DNA from: Candidatus Obscuribacterales bacterium
GTDB lineage: Bacteria > Cyanobacteriota > Vampirovibrionia > Obscuribacterales > Obscuribacteraceae
Length of the DNA: 64,000 bases
NCBI GenBank assembly: GCA_031292355.1
Contig: JARLHI010000048.1
Location: 310,001 to 374,000 of the forward strand
Direction: 5' to 3'
Below, one piece after another: positions 28,304 to 37,346 of the stretch (position 1 is the stretch's first letter; each line of letters starts with the position of its first letter). The position numbers were made by a program, and so were the translations under genes. The notes below the pieces were generated by a model. It had not been told where the DNA came from. It did not search any database and saw only the letters and a list, made by a program, of their open reading frames with translations.

Positions 28304-29041
28304 AGAAACTTCATCAAGAAATACCGATAATCCTTCTGGATCATCGGTAATGATGCCGTCTACGCCCATGTCGACCAACTTGCGCCATTTACGAGCATCG
28401 TTGACGGTCCACACATTAACCAGTAAACCAAGTGAGTGCGCTTCTTCGACCAACTCCGGTCGAACCACATCATAAGGTGGATGCCAGAAACTCGCCCCCA
28501 ATGTAGTGGCGTAAGCCTGCAGATCAAAGAACACACATTCAGCAAGCAAAGCGATGGCAATATCAGTTTTCTGCGAAATCTTGAGCAGTAACTGATGATC
28601 AAATGAGCTGACAATAATAGTGTCCGGATGCTGATAATGAGATAAAAGCTCCAGCAAATCATCATCTATGTCATCGTAGGAAACAGGCGCATTTTTGACT
28701 TCAATATTTAAAATGAGATTGCCATTGATAATTTCCAGGACTTCTTGCAAAGTGGGCACATTTTCAGTCGCGAACTTTTGATCAAACCAGCTACCTGCAC
28801 TGATTCGTTTCAGCTCAGCAAGACTGATATCTTTAACCAGACCGACACCATTGGTAGTGCGGTTGATGTCTTCGTCGTGTATGACTACAAGCTCACCGGT
28901 GGCGCATCTTTGTATATCGAGCTCAATGCCAGCCACGCCCAGATGCATGCTGTTTTTAAAAGCAGCAGCCGTATTTTCTGGCGTCGATTTGCGACCACCG
29001 CGGTGAGCGAAAATTTTTGGCAGCACGAGTTCTTGCGGCAT
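28292..29041 (-). CDS. Glycerophosphodiester phosphodiesterase (GDPD family)
   Basis: 249 residues, the size of cytosolic UgpQ-type enzymes, with no signal peptide. It hydrolyses glycerophosphodiesters to glycerol 3-phosphate and an alcohol. Catalytic and metal residues are visible: FAHRGG, PENTAAAF, GIELDIQ and VVIHDEDINRTTNGVG; NIEVK and the C-terminal VWTVND and GVDGIITDDPEG complete the TIM barrel. AGGAATTTTCG precedes the ATG. It overlaps the TPR gene end by 12 bases in convergent orientation. Confidence 0.93.
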   Translation of the reverse strand: MPQELVLPKIFAHRGGRKSTPENTAAAFKNSMHLGVAGIELDIQRCATGELVVIHDEDINRTTNGVGLVKDISLAELKRISAGSWFDQKFATENVPTLQEVLEIINGNLILNIEVKNAPVSYDDIDDDLLELLSHYQHPDTIIVSSFDHQLLLKISQKTDIAIALLAECVFFDLQAYATTLGASFWHPPYDVVRPELVEEAHSLGLLVNVWTVNDARKWRKLVDMGVDGIITDDPEGLSVFLDEVSLST

Positions 29042-29085
29042 CGAAAATTCCTAAGAGAAATGAAGTATTGCAGGCATAACTTTAG

Positions 29086-29610
29086 CTAGATAGCAACTGT
29101 TTTCTGCGGGCGCATCAAACCCAGCTTAACGGTCACGATTAAATTTGGAGGGCTCACGAGTATTTTCTCCAGAGGCAGATCGATACCATGTTCGACACCA
29201 GTGATGCCCTGAATATTATTCAAAACCATTTTGCCTTTTTCGTCACCGACATCAAATTTGACTTTCTGAGCCTGTTTCACAACGAAATCAGAAAATGGTT
29301 CAGACGTGGCATGTTCTTTAATCATCTCGACTGATTTGCCACGGCGAATTACTTCTTTGACATGCCCAGACATTAAACGCAAAAGCCCCGGGCAATTGCA
29401 ATCAGTAAAAATTCTATCCAGCACGCCATTTAAAACGGGCCCTGGCATAGATGAGTTCTCGGGACGCTCAGCAATAAAACGAATTACACCACTGAATGGG
29501 TCGCTTGCAGCTTTCACAGTTTTGTCTGCAACCTCAGCCAGTTCGGCTTCGAGAGCTTGCAATTGTTCAATCTTGTCGTTTGGAACGACCTGACCGCATC
29601 TACACTCCAC
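29086..29610 (-). CDS. Conserved-looking cytosolic protein of unknown function with N-terminal Cys pair
   Basis: 174 residues from a GTG at 29610, which has GAGGT seven bases before it. A longer in-frame reading to 29871 is possible but would add 87 residues of poor composition and run 100 bases into the divergent gene, so I reject it. The protein starts with ECRCGQVV (Cys3, Cys5), then a helical stretch (KIEQLQALEAELAEVADK), a CNCPGLLRLM pair and a C-terminal LPLEKILVSPPNLIVTVKLG. No family recognised. Confidence 0.6.
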   Translation of the reverse strand: MECRCGQVVPNDKIEQLQALEAELAEVADKTVKAASDPFSGVIRFIAERPENSSMPGPVLNGVLDRIFTDCNCPGLLRLMSGHVKEVIRRGKSVEMIKEHATSEPFSDFVVKQAQKVKFDVGDEKGKMVLNNIQGITGVEHGIDLPLEKILVSPPNLIVTVKLGLMRPQKTVAI

Positions 29611-29767
29611 GCCACACACCTCGCTAAATTTGAATTGGGACCAGCTTGAGAATCTCTTTACCAGGACGGGAAATTTGCACGAGAGTGCCCCAGACAGCTC
29701 AAGTAAGGGTAAAATCTCATAGTCCACTATATTGAGCCAATTGTCACTACTTGAGCAGGCGGATGCC

Positions 29768-30601
29768 ATGATGAAAAGAACCTGGATGCTATCAACCACA
29801 CTACTGATATCTGTAGTGTCGCAGCACACTATCATCCACTCTGCCTGGGCAGCGTCAGGTGATTCGCGCAATTTTCGCTATGCCCCAGCTTACGCCCCAA
29901 CCAATCAGCCGGCCGCTTTGGATCCGCGCAATGTGCCAGATTTTGCAGCACGTACAGACGTTCCTGGGCAAACCGGCGCGATAGCCGGCGGTAGTGCCGG
30001 TGGTGCCGCATCGGGCACGCCTTTGCAAGCAGACGCATCTTCGACAACAATTCCTGTAGAGACTCGCTTGAGGCTTGTGTTGGAGAGCGCGGTGGACGCC
30101 AAGAGCAGCCAACCAGGCAACATCTTCGAAGCCCATGTCAAAGACGATTTATTTCTTGGCAATTCGCTTTTGCTCGCCAAAGGCAGCCTGGTTCGCGGTC
30201 GGGTTTGCGAGGTGACCAAGCCCAGACTACTCAGCCGCGCTGGCAAAATCGGTTTGAAACTCGAACAAATCGTCACGCCAGTTGGCGAAGTGATACCACT
30301 TGATGCAGGATTGGAATTTCACAAGGGCGTAACTAATGCCAAAGGTCAATTAGATCCAGGAACCAGCCTCGGCAGTCGCGTTCACGATGATGTACGTTCA
30401 GCGACAGGCATGAATTCAAAAGGGACCACACGCAATATTTTGGTCACAGCCAATGTGGCAACACTTGGCGCACCAGCTGTGGCAGCCGCTCTTGGTGGCG
30501 GTGCAATCGCTCTCTTTCGTTCGGGGGACAACGTCAATTTAATTCCTGGACAGGAATTAGAAGTTCTGCTCACCAACGATTTAGGACTGCAACTAAATTA
30601 A
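29768..30601 (+). CDS. Exported protein with VirB10/TrbI-C-like beta domain
   Basis: 277 residues from an ATG with AGGCGG before it. A signal peptide ends near WAAS (about residue 30), followed by a Pro/Ala/Gly-rich stretch. From about residue 105 the pattern is TRLRLVLESAVDAKSSQPGN, then LLLAKGSLVRGRVCEV, GKIGLKLEQIVTP and GEVIPL. This resembles the C-terminal beta-barrel domain of VirB10/TrbI and related exported proteins that build shells. A hydrophobic Ala/Gly stretch follows near 240-255. A role in the envelope is inference. The 3' end overlaps the next convergent gene by four bases. Confidence 0.6.
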   Translation: MMKRTWMLSTTLLISVVSQHTIIHSAWAASGDSRNFRYAPAYAPTNQPAALDPRNVPDFAARTDVPGQTGAIAGGSAGGAASGTPLQADASSTTIPVETRLRLVLESAVDAKSSQPGNIFEAHVKDDLFLGNSLLLAKGSLVRGRVCEVTKPRLLSRAGKIGLKLEQIVTPVGEVIPLDAGLEFHKGVTNAKGQLDPGTSLGSRVHDDVRSATGMNSKGTTRNILVTANVATLGAPAVAAALGGGAIALFRSGDNVNLIPGQELEVLLTNDLGLQLN

Positions 30602-31968
30602 GAAGTAACCGTTTTCTTCTTCATTAAAGAGCGCACTGACTGTAAATTTCGCTCGAAACTCTTGTTTGCCGGTTCAAGCGTTAAAGCGCGCAGAAACTCT
30701 TCTTCAGCTTCCTCGAAATAACCGCGTTTTTGATAAATCACGCCAAGATTGTTGTGCACTGATGGATTATTGGGGGCGATTTTCGAGCAAGCTTTTAATT
30801 CTTTAAGAGCGCCTTCGAATTCGTTTTGCTCGATCAAAACATTCGCCAAATTGTAGTGAGCCTGTAATGAATAGAAGCTTATTTCAATCGCCTTGCGATA
30901 TTCATCTTCAGCTTCATCCAGTCGCTTTTCATGACGATAACAAACTCCTAAATTGATGTGCGCTTGCAAATGATGTGGATCTGTTTCGACAATCTTTTCG
31001 TAATGACGAATTGCCTCGGCAAAATGACCTTGCAACTGGGAGATATAGGCGCCCTGATAGCGTGCTTCGACGTAATGCGGATTGAGCTGTAGACATTTAT
31101 TGATTTCAATCAAAGCTTCGTTGTACAACTTTTCTTTCGTCAGCAGAACAGCCTTGCGATAGAAAATCGCCGGATCTTTTTTTCGCCATTCTGTCGACTC
31201 ACGATGAGCAGGCTTAGGTTCGTCATTTTCATCGTCTTCTGCTGGAGCTGGCGTCATCGCTTTCTTGACGGAGGAGGCAGGTTTAGCGCCGTGACGACTG
31301 TTAGCAGGAATTGGATATGGTGTTTCTTCATCGGTGTCGATTACAGCCGCGCCGGCTCCGTGCCCGGTACCGACTTTAGATGAAGAGCCGTCGTTGCCAG
31401 ACATAATTGAGCCAGATGATCTTTTTCCATCGGCATAGTCGGAAGCCTCAGAGGTAGTGGTGCCCCCCGTACCACCATTCATACCAGGGGCATGCATGGG
31501 TTCGTCTTTATCTTTGGTCATGTCACGCATTTCGCCAGGATCTTGATCCTTGGGGAAATAGTGATACATCGGTATTTTGATTTTAGGCATCTTCGGCATG
31601 GTCAGCCATTTGCTTTTTGCAGGAGCAGCTGGCGGCTGAGCGGCGCTGTCTGTGTTATCGGCATTCTCAGCGTCTGCAGCGCCTGTCGCCTTTGAGACGG
31701 CAGCGGTAGCCTTTTTCGGCGGAGGTGTTGGTCTGTCAACAGCAGTGTCGAATTGAGCGGTCTGAGCAGGTTGCAATATAGCGGGTGCTATTGACGCTCT
31801 AACAGGAGCAGCAGCAGCAGATGGGGACGCAGGAATTGGCAAGTCGCCGGGCACAGGTGCTTGTTGTCCTTGAGCGGCCCCCGCACCCACCGAAGCGAGT
31901 ATTGTCAGCGTCACGGCCAGAAGCGCTCCGTTATCTTTAAGCGAAACTGGCTTGCCGTATATATTCAT
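30598..31968 (-). CDS. Exported protein with Pro/Ala-rich spacer and five TPR units
   Basis: 456 residues from the ATG at 31968, for which GGAAGGG is well placed; the ATG six bases upstream is too close to it. A signal/anchor segment (about 12-33) is followed by about 230 residues rich in Pro, Ala, Ser, Gly and charged residues. Residues 265-445 contain five consecutive TPR units (for example KLYNEALIEINKCLQLNPHY and RLDEAEDEYRKAIEISFY). TPR arrays hold protein partners; here probably in the periplasm. One of several such secreted TPR proteins in the window. Confidence 0.8.
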   Translation of the reverse strand: MNIYGKPVSLKDNGALLAVTLTILASVGAGAAQGQQAPVPGDLPIPASPSAAAAPVRASIAPAILQPAQTAQFDTAVDRPTPPPKKATAAVSKATGAADAENADNTDSAAQPPAAPAKSKWLTMPKMPKIKIPMYHYFPKDQDPGEMRDMTKDKDEPMHAPGMNGGTGGTTTSEASDYADGKRSSGSIMSGNDGSSSKVGTGHGAGAAVIDTDEETPYPIPANSRHGAKPASSVKKAMTPAPAEDDENDEPKPAHRESTEWRKKDPAIFYRKAVLLTKEKLYNEALIEINKCLQLNPHYVEARYQGAYISQLQGHFAEAIRHYEKIVETDPHHLQAHINLGVCYRHEKRLDEAEDEYRKAIEISFYSLQAHYNLANVLIEQNEFEGALKELKACSKIAPNNPSVHNNLGVIYQKRGYFEEAEEEFLRALTLEPANKSFERNLQSVRSLMKKKTVTS

Positions 31969-32127
31969 GCGCATCCCTTCCCCAGAATTGGCCCTGCTTG
32001 AGGTGCCAGAAGCTATATAATACCTACTGTCGTGTCTTTCTCTTGTGCGGATTTAGCGAGTAATCGCCTGAATAACCGCCAGGTAAGGTGTGGACGGATT
32101 TCGCTATTTCTACTTAAGCTAGGATAA

Positions 32128-32784
32128 ATGCGCTTACATCAGAAACATAACTACCCCGGCCGCTTGCTTGTCGTAGAAGGCGTTGACGGTTCTGGCAAAT
32201 CCACACAATTAGACCTTTTGCGCACCTGGCTTGAGTCCAGGGGAAAGAGCGTCATTTTTACCGAGTGGAATTCCTCTCTTTTGATCTCCAAAACAATCAA
32301 ACAAGCCAAACGCTCAAACACATTGATTCCAGTAACATTCAGCATTTTGCACGCGACCGACTTTGCTGATCGCCTGGAAAACATCATCATTCCAGCCCTT
32401 AAGGCAGGTTTGATAGTACTTGCTGACCGCTACTGCTTTACCGCCTTTGCCCGCGACGTAGCCAGAGGTGTAGATAGAGAGTGGGTACGCAATTTATATG
32501 GTTTTAGTATTCAACCAGACGGCGCGTTTTATTTTCAGGTGCCTGTCGAAATTTCATTGCAGCGTATAGCGAACAGCCGCATGCCAGGCTTTTATGAATC
32601 CGGAATGGATATTGGTTTGTCTATAGATCCCAGAGAATCCTTTCAGATTTTTCAAAGCCTGATCATCAACGAGTACGACAAAATGGTTGATGAGTTCGAT
32701 TTTTACACTATGCCCGCGACCAAACCCATTCACGAACAGCAAATGCTATTCAGAGAACTGGCAGCTAAAATTGTCGGTCTTTAA
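32128..32784 (+). CDS. Thymidylate-kinase-like P-loop kinase, copy 1
   Basis: 218 residues. Walker A is intact (VEGVDGSGKSTQ), and the chain follows the dTMP-kinase fold: FADRLENIIIPALKAG, then DRYCFTAFARDVARG in place of the standard DRxxxSxxAYQ motif, and GAFYFQVPVEISLQRI. FYESGMDIGLS is shared with the next gene but not with classical Tmk. It is a nucleoside-monophosphate kinase of a divergent subfamily; the substrate may be dTMP but is not certain. The next gene, 14 bases later, is a paralogue. AGGATAA stands before the ATG. Confidence 0.72.
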   Translation: MRLHQKHNYPGRLLVVEGVDGSGKSTQLDLLRTWLESRGKSVIFTEWNSSLLISKTIKQAKRSNTLIPVTFSILHATDFADRLENIIIPALKAGLIVLADRYCFTAFARDVARGVDREWVRNLYGFSIQPDGAFYFQVPVEISLQRIANSRMPGFYESGMDIGLSIDPRESFQIFQSLIINEYDKMVDEFDFYTMPATKPIHEQQMLFRELAAKIVGL

Positions 32785-32798
32785 AATCAAGGTGACAC

Positions 32799-33533
32799 AT
32801 GAGTGAATCCAACGACAACACTTCCAAATTTGAAAAAAAGAGCAAACCCTCGAAATCAATTAGCCCTGTCGCACCAGCTCACAATTATCCAGGCAAGCTG
32901 ATTGTGATTGAAGGAACTGATGGCGTTGGTCGGTCCACTCAAATGGAATTATTGAGAAATTGGTTAGCCGTAGAAGGTTATGGCGCCAGAGTGACCAGCT
33001 GGAAATCTTCGGCATTGATTTCGGAAGTAATAGACAAAGCGAAATCAAAAAATGCGCTCAACACAATTACATTTTCTCTTTTGTATGCAACAGATCTAGC
33101 CGATCGTTTGAACAGCATTATTTTACCCGCCTTGAAAGCCGGGTTGGTCGTCATCTGCGATCGCTACTATTTCACCGCTTTCGCGAGAGACGTCGTACGT
33201 GGAGCAGATCCTGCCTGGGTGCGCAAAATATATGGCTTTGCGATTCAGCCCGATCTTGTTTTCTACTTAAAAATGCCACTTGATCCATTACTTCGACGCA
33301 TCATAACAACGCGAGGTGGACTGGATTTTTATGAGTCAGGACGCGACATCGGCATGTCTACCGATTTATATCAATCATTCAAACTTTATCAATCGCAAAT
33401 CATGCTTGAGTTCGAACAGATGTCGAGCGAATTTGATTTCAAAATAATCAACGCCGATAGCCCAATTGAACACGTACAGCAATTACTGCGCAATCATGTG
33501 CGCGAATTGCTCAACGAAAAAGTAGAGGTCTAA
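32799..33533 (+). CDS. Thymidylate-kinase-like protein, copy 2, with Walker A Lys replaced by Arg
   Basis: 244 residues, clearly a duplicate of the gene before it: it shares KAGL, the DRYxFTAFARDVxRG block, IYGFAIQPD, FYESGRDIGMS and a C-terminal helix. A 24-residue charged N-terminal extension is added. The P-loop reads EGTDGVGRSTQ, so the invariant Lys that contacts the phosphates is Arg. It may therefore be a weak enzyme or a regulatory/dimer partner of copy 1; this is inference. AGGTGACAC precedes the ATG. A terminator follows at once. Confidence 0.72.
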   Translation: MSESNDNTSKFEKKSKPSKSISPVAPAHNYPGKLIVIEGTDGVGRSTQMELLRNWLAVEGYGARVTSWKSSALISEVIDKAKSKNALNTITFSLLYATDLADRLNSIILPALKAGLVVICDRYYFTAFARDVVRGADPAWVRKIYGFAIQPDLVFYLKMPLDPLLRRIITTRGGLDFYESGRDIGMSTDLYQSFKLYQSQIMLEFEQMSSEFDFKIINADSPIEHVQQLLRNHVRELLNEKVEV

Positions 33534-33537
33534 ACAA

Positions 33538-33577
33538 AAAACGCCCGATCTTTCGATCGAGCGTTTCTCAGTTTTTT
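33538..33577. terminator. Intrinsic terminator
   Basis: AAACGCCCGATC / GATCGAGCGTTT forms a stem with a TTTC loop and one mismatch, followed after CTCAG by T6. It ends the tandem kinase operon and lies between convergent genes. Confidence 0.85.
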
Positions 33578-33610
33578 AGCTTGTAACTAAATCACTTTCA
33601 GCAAAAATGC

Positions 33611-34084
33611 TTACTTGGTGAAGGTTACGATGCAGGTATCTTTGTCCATGACGGTTGTTCCGGTCATGCCCAATTCTTTAGCGAGCAAAGCTGAGCAATT
33701 TTCGAAATTTTTGCCCATTTTTTCTTGTTGTTCTGGTGTGAACTTGCCCACTTTTTCCATAGCGGTCCACATTGCGCAAGAATCATATTTCAATTCTGCT
33801 TTGTGGTCGTCGCCGGAGATTTCGATAACGCTGCCGAAAAGATTGTGTTCTGTTTCAGCCATTGCTTTAACTAATTCCAAAGGTGTTTTGACGCCCATCG
33901 CTTTGTAAGCTTCAACTTTGTGCTTACGAACGATTGTTTGGAATTCGGTAACTGCTTCAGGACTTACCTTTGAAAGAACTTCGAAAGCAGCGAGATTCAC
34001 AACAGCCAAGATATGAGCTGTTTTTTCTTGAATCTTTTTGGTTTCCCATTTGGTGTCGACTTTGGTTAGTGTGTTGGTGGTCAT
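33611..34084 (-). CDS. Unknown small cytosolic protein with Cys/His-containing mid region
   Basis: 157 residues, mostly helical, no signal peptide. GGAG is well placed before the ATG. The centre has a beta-like segment VIEISGDDHKAELKYDSCAMW with Cys near 106, then NFENCSALLAKELGM and a C-terminal KDTCIVTFTK, giving three spaced Cys. The layout resembles small hydrolase-like proteins of the L-2-amino-thiazoline-carboxylate hydrolase type, but the match is too weak to name. It is monocistronic between a terminator and a 234-base upstream region. Confidence 0.6.
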   Translation of the reverse strand: MTTNTLTKVDTKWETKKIQEKTAHILAVVNLAAFEVLSKVSPEAVTEFQTIVRKHKVEAYKAMGVKTPLELVKAMAETEHNLFGSVIEISGDDHKAELKYDSCAMWTAMEKVGKFTPEQQEKMGKNFENCSALLAKELGMTGTTVMDKDTCIVTFTK

Positions 34085-34318
34085 TTTTATACTCCAGAAC
34101 TTGTAGAACGTAACTCATTGTAGAAGGGATCCCAAACAATGAGTCAACTTTAAGACTTAATTCGCATTTGATTAAGTCACATTCTGAAGATCGCTCAGCA
34201 GCCGAGTTTCACATTAAATCATGAGGGTTTCGAGCGCAATTATCAAGTAACAACAATAAGCATATTGCACCACATTTAGTATCACTTAAATCGCGCGTTG
34301 CCATACTGGATTGAGAAT

Positions 34319-34843
34319 TTATTTCATCGGCGCTTGTGCGAATTGATGCTCAAGAATAAGTGTGACCGGACCATCGTTGACAAGAGAAATTTCCATATCT
34401 GCACCAAACTCTCCTGTTTGCACAGGCACTCCTAATCTCTTCAGTTCGCTAACAAAATGCTCGTACAAGCGCTTACCCTCTGCCGGAGCTGCGGCGCCTG
34501 TGAAGCCCGGACGGCGACCACTGCGCCAGTCGGCAAACAAAGTAAATTGCGAGACCACCAGGACCGACCCACCTATCTCTATAAGGGAACGGTTCATTTT
34601 GCCGTGCTCATCAGAGAAGATGCGCAGGTCCACGACCTTCTGAGCAATATAAGTCGATTCTTTCTCAGAATCGCCCTGGGCAACACCGAACAAAATCATT
34701 AGTCCGCGCGCACGTTGGCACTTATTGACAGCCTTTGAATCAGCGCCATCGTGCAGAGTTGGCGCCTCGGGGGCAAGCTCGCCGACGACTTTACCATCGA
34801 TTGAGACCGACGCTGACGACACGCGTTGTAACACAGCCTTCAC
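34319..34843 (-). CDS. dtd: D-aminoacyl-tRNA deacylase (Dtd)
   Basis: 174 residues from a GTG at 34843 with AAAGGAG before it; this gives the standard start [13 protein letters not shown]. It removes D-amino acids wrongly attached to tRNA. The catalytic motif [17 protein letters not shown] and the cross-subunit [10 protein letters not shown] are intact. Between VGEL and RGLMILFGV about 22 residues are inserted ([20 protein letters not shown]) that E. coli Dtd lacks, so it is longer than the usual 145. The initiator tRNA gene lies just upstream on the other strand. Confidence 0.93.
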   Translation of the reverse strand: MKAVLQRVSSASVSIDGKVVGELAPEAPTLHDGADSKAVNKCQRARGLMILFGVAQGDSEKESTYIAQKVVDLRIFSDEHGKMNRSLIEIGGSVLVVSQFTLFADWRSGRRPGFTGAAAPAEGKRLYEHFVSELKRLGVPVQTGEFGADMEISLVNDGPVTLILEHQFAQAPMK

Positions 34844-34987
34844 AAGCAACTCCTTTGCTGGCCCGGCATACCCCAATTTTTACATGATAAGTAAACTCAG
34901 ACTCAGGATGCGCGCGGCATTTATGTTACCATTCAATTGTCAGGAATCCGACGCCCTATGGTCGGTCGTTTCTGACACCGCAAATGA

Positions 34988-35064
<77 letters not shown>

Positions 35065-35078
35065 AATACAGTAAAAAG

Positions 35079-35112
35079 AAATCGGCAGTCCGCAGGGAGT
35101 AGCCGATTTTTT
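35079..35112 (+). terminator. Intrinsic terminator after tRNA-fMet
   Basis: AAATCGGC and GCCGATTT form an eight-pair stem with a 15-base loop, followed by T4 (the run is T6 with the stem end). It begins 15 bases after the tRNA. Confidence 0.85.
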
Positions 35113-35147
35113 ACTGGGTAGGAGTAAGCGATATAACAGATACGAAA

Positions 35148-35906
35148 TTATCGCTCTCGCAAGATCTGTAGATGTATGTGACGCCCCCGTAGAAAAGTAA
35201 CCTGTGATCTATCAAGTGGAGTTCGATACATCTCTATGCTCCTCAATTCGGCAAAGTTGCTTAAGCCGTTCAAGCATTTTGCCGACAGTGTGACATTCCC
35301 CAAGAAAATGTGTCGCAACTTTGGTGCATACAAGTTACTAAAAAATGTCTCGTTGATAGCCTGACCTCGGATATCCAGCTTCTTCAACTTCGGAAATTTT
35401 AAAGTTACCGGAACGATGGCGTCCAAAATATTATTGTTGTTGTACACCGAAAGCTCATCGACTCGAACACTTATATCGTTTAGAAGAATTGGCGATTCAA
35501 TCGGACAGCTCAAAGATAACTTCTTAAGGTCGCTCAAGGAGGCTAATCTCTTCATGGAGTAGTCGGATATCGGAGTTTTCTGTGCGAGGAATAGACTACC
35601 CGTGTTCGGATAATTTGATACAAGGTCCTCGATGTACTTGCTGTTATTTTTCTCGCAATTCAGACCAATCTGATTCAATTTTGGAAATTTGATTGGGATG
35701 GACAGCAGATCTGCTTCAGCTCGGTCATGCAGTCCAAGGGTGCGGACGCGCTCGAAGTGTATGTCCCCCGTGGCTGGCAGACTCAGAGACTGATCATCAC
35801 TCAGCAATGCAGGAAAGGCATAAGTAGCATGCGCTGCAGTTAAAGAAACAAATAAAGAGAGTACGATAGGACATCGGTTCTTCTTCAAATTAAAATTTGG
35901 ACTCAT
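35148..35906 (-). CDS. Exported leucine-rich-repeat-like protein
   Basis: 252 residues. A signal peptide (1-31) is followed by about nine units of 22-26 residues with the pattern of irregular LRRs: FPKLNQIGLNC, LSDLKKLSLSC, FPKLKKLDIRG, APKLRHIFLGN and FAELRSIEMYR. No catalytic motif or anchor at the C-terminus. Probably a secreted or periplasmic protein-binding module; partner unknown. It stands alone, with the tRNA terminator downstream and about 370 bases of non-coding DNA upstream. Confidence 0.68.
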   Translation of the reverse strand: MSPNFNLKKNRCPIVLSLFVSLTAAHATYAFPALLSDDQSLSLPATGDIHFERVRTLGLHDRAEADLLSIPIKFPKLNQIGLNCEKNNSKYIEDLVSNYPNTGSLFLAQKTPISDYSMKRLASLSDLKKLSLSCPIESPILLNDISVRVDELSVYNNNNILDAIVPVTLKFPKLKKLDIRGQAINETFFSNLYAPKLRHIFLGNVTLSAKCLNGLSNFAELRSIEMYRTPLDRSQVTFLRGRHIHLQILRER

Positions 35907-36323
35907 GGAATCGTCCCTATCCTCGTCGTCTAATATTTGCTGCTCACTTTAGTCACGGTGGCAGCCGAGTGGCTTTCTTGCTTTAGGAGGCTTACGAGAC
36001 TCGCGGTGACGTAGTTGCATAGTCTTATGGTACCGACCCACCTCTGTTGATTCACACCCCAGTAAACACCTCCCAAAGTGTTTGTGCATTCCAAATTTTA
36101 AGAGCCCTAGCTGCATCAACCCATTTTCTCTTAGCAATGTTTAGGCCAAGCAAAACCTAGCGCTTTCGCACGGCGGCACCGCCAGCGATATCGCGCAAAT
36201 TTTGGCATCACACCAACGGCTCTAACATTTTCTGAATTCCTAAGGAATTGTGAATTAAATTTGCACTGACGTTTCATGGTAGACTGGTCTATTATTTTTT
36301 TCGATTCAACGAGGTGCGGATTA
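35907..36323. other. Intergenic region without a recognised gene
   Basis: About 415 bases between the divergent LRR-like and DUF2911 genes. A 62-codon minus-strand frame (35949-36137) has no SD and a composition unlike the real genes. No tRNA or strong hairpin seen. It must contain the promoters of both flanking genes. Confidence 0.5.
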
Positions 36324-37133
36324 ATGGCTAATTCCAATACACTGGCTGAGACCACGAAACTCGAGTTTCCGGCTGCCAGTCCATTTTGTACTTTGCATCA
36401 GCGCGTCGGCTTGACGGATATCGAAATCAGCTACTCAAGACCAAGCACGAAAGGGCGAGAAATTTTCGGCGGCATGGTTCCTTTCGATAAAGTTTGGCGC
36501 ACTGGCGCAAACGGCGCGACAAAACTCGTTTTTAACACCGCCGTAAAATTGAACGGCACTGAAATTCCCGCTGGAACATATGCTCTGATGACGATTCCGG
36601 GCAAAGACCAGTGGACCATAATCATCAATAGAGGCGCCGAGCAGTGGGGCTCTTATAAATACGACGAAACTGCCGACGTCGCTAAATTCCAGGTTGCGCC
36701 GGTAAAGTTGGACCGTGCTGTCGAAACATTTACGATTGAATTTGATCAACTCACTGACGTGACTGCCACGCTCAAACTGTTGTGGGACAAAGTCGAAATA
36801 CCCATTAAATTGGAAGTTGATTATATCGATCAGCTCGCCTCTCGAGTCGAATCAGTAATGGCCTCAGATGAGCCAGCAAAGCCGTATTTTCAGGCGGCAC
36901 AGTTTTATTTAAATCACAACAAAGATTTGAAAAAAGCATTAACTTGGATTGACGCGGCAATTGCCGAACGCGATGCTTTTTTCATCGTTCACGTGAAGGC
37001 TAAGATTCTCGCTAAACTAGGCGACAAAGCGGGTGCTATCGCTGCGGCAAAACATTCAAAAGAGCTGGCAGAAAAGATCAACGAACTCAGTTATCAAAAA
37101 ATGAATACCGATTTGATTAACAGCTTAAGCTAA
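36324..37133 (+). CDS. DUF2911-domain protein with C-terminal helical region
   Basis: 269 residues from the ATG at 36324, with GAGGT eight bases before it. Residues 15-165 match DUF2911: VGLTDIEISYSRPSTKGREIFGG, WRTGANGATKLVF, GTEIPAGTYALMTIPG and EQWGSYKYDETADV. The last about 90 residues are TPR-like helices. Many family members are secreted, but this one has no signal peptide. The biochemical role of DUF2911 is not established. Confidence 0.85.
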   Translation: MANSNTLAETTKLEFPAASPFCTLHQRVGLTDIEISYSRPSTKGREIFGGMVPFDKVWRTGANGATKLVFNTAVKLNGTEIPAGTYALMTIPGKDQWTIIINRGAEQWGSYKYDETADVAKFQVAPVKLDRAVETFTIEFDQLTDVTATLKLLWDKVEIPIKLEVDYIDQLASRVESVMASDEPAKPYFQAAQFYLNHNKDLKKALTWIDAAIAERDAFFIVHVKAKILAKLGDKAGAIAAAKHSKELAEKINELSYQKMNTDLINSLS

Positions 37134-37152
37134 TTTCGGGTTCTCAGAGCAG

Positions 37153-37281
37153 CTAACTATCAATCGGAATGGCTTGTGGAGGTTGGACGGGCGAAGGCTC
37201 ACGCTTAAAATCATAGTTCAAAAACAAGCCATTCGGTAATTTTGACACCAGCCGCACAGGGTAAGGTCCCGACTCTGTGAT
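37153..37281 (-). pseudogene. Possible remnant of a coding frame
   Basis: An open minus-strand stretch reads ITESGPYPVRLVSKLPNG then LFLNYDFKREPSPVQPPQ and ends at TAG at 37153, but it is preceded in frame by a stop at 37282 and has no start. The composition is protein-like and no intact gene contains it. It could be the end of a decayed gene or chance. It lies downstream of the Clp N-domain gene. Confidence 0.25.
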
Positions 37282-37346
37282 TTACTCGTTTATTCTTTCT
37301 TCAAGCTCTCTAAAAGAAATGTGAATTCGCTCAGGAGCATTACAGG

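Noticed and set aside
29611..29871. 87-residue extension of the unknown gene at 29086
   Set aside because: Overlaps the start of the divergent gene, while a GTG at 29610 has a strong GAGGT SD.
35949..36137. 62-codon minus-strand frame in the LRR-DUF2911 gap
   Set aside because: No SD, no domain, composition unlike neighbours.
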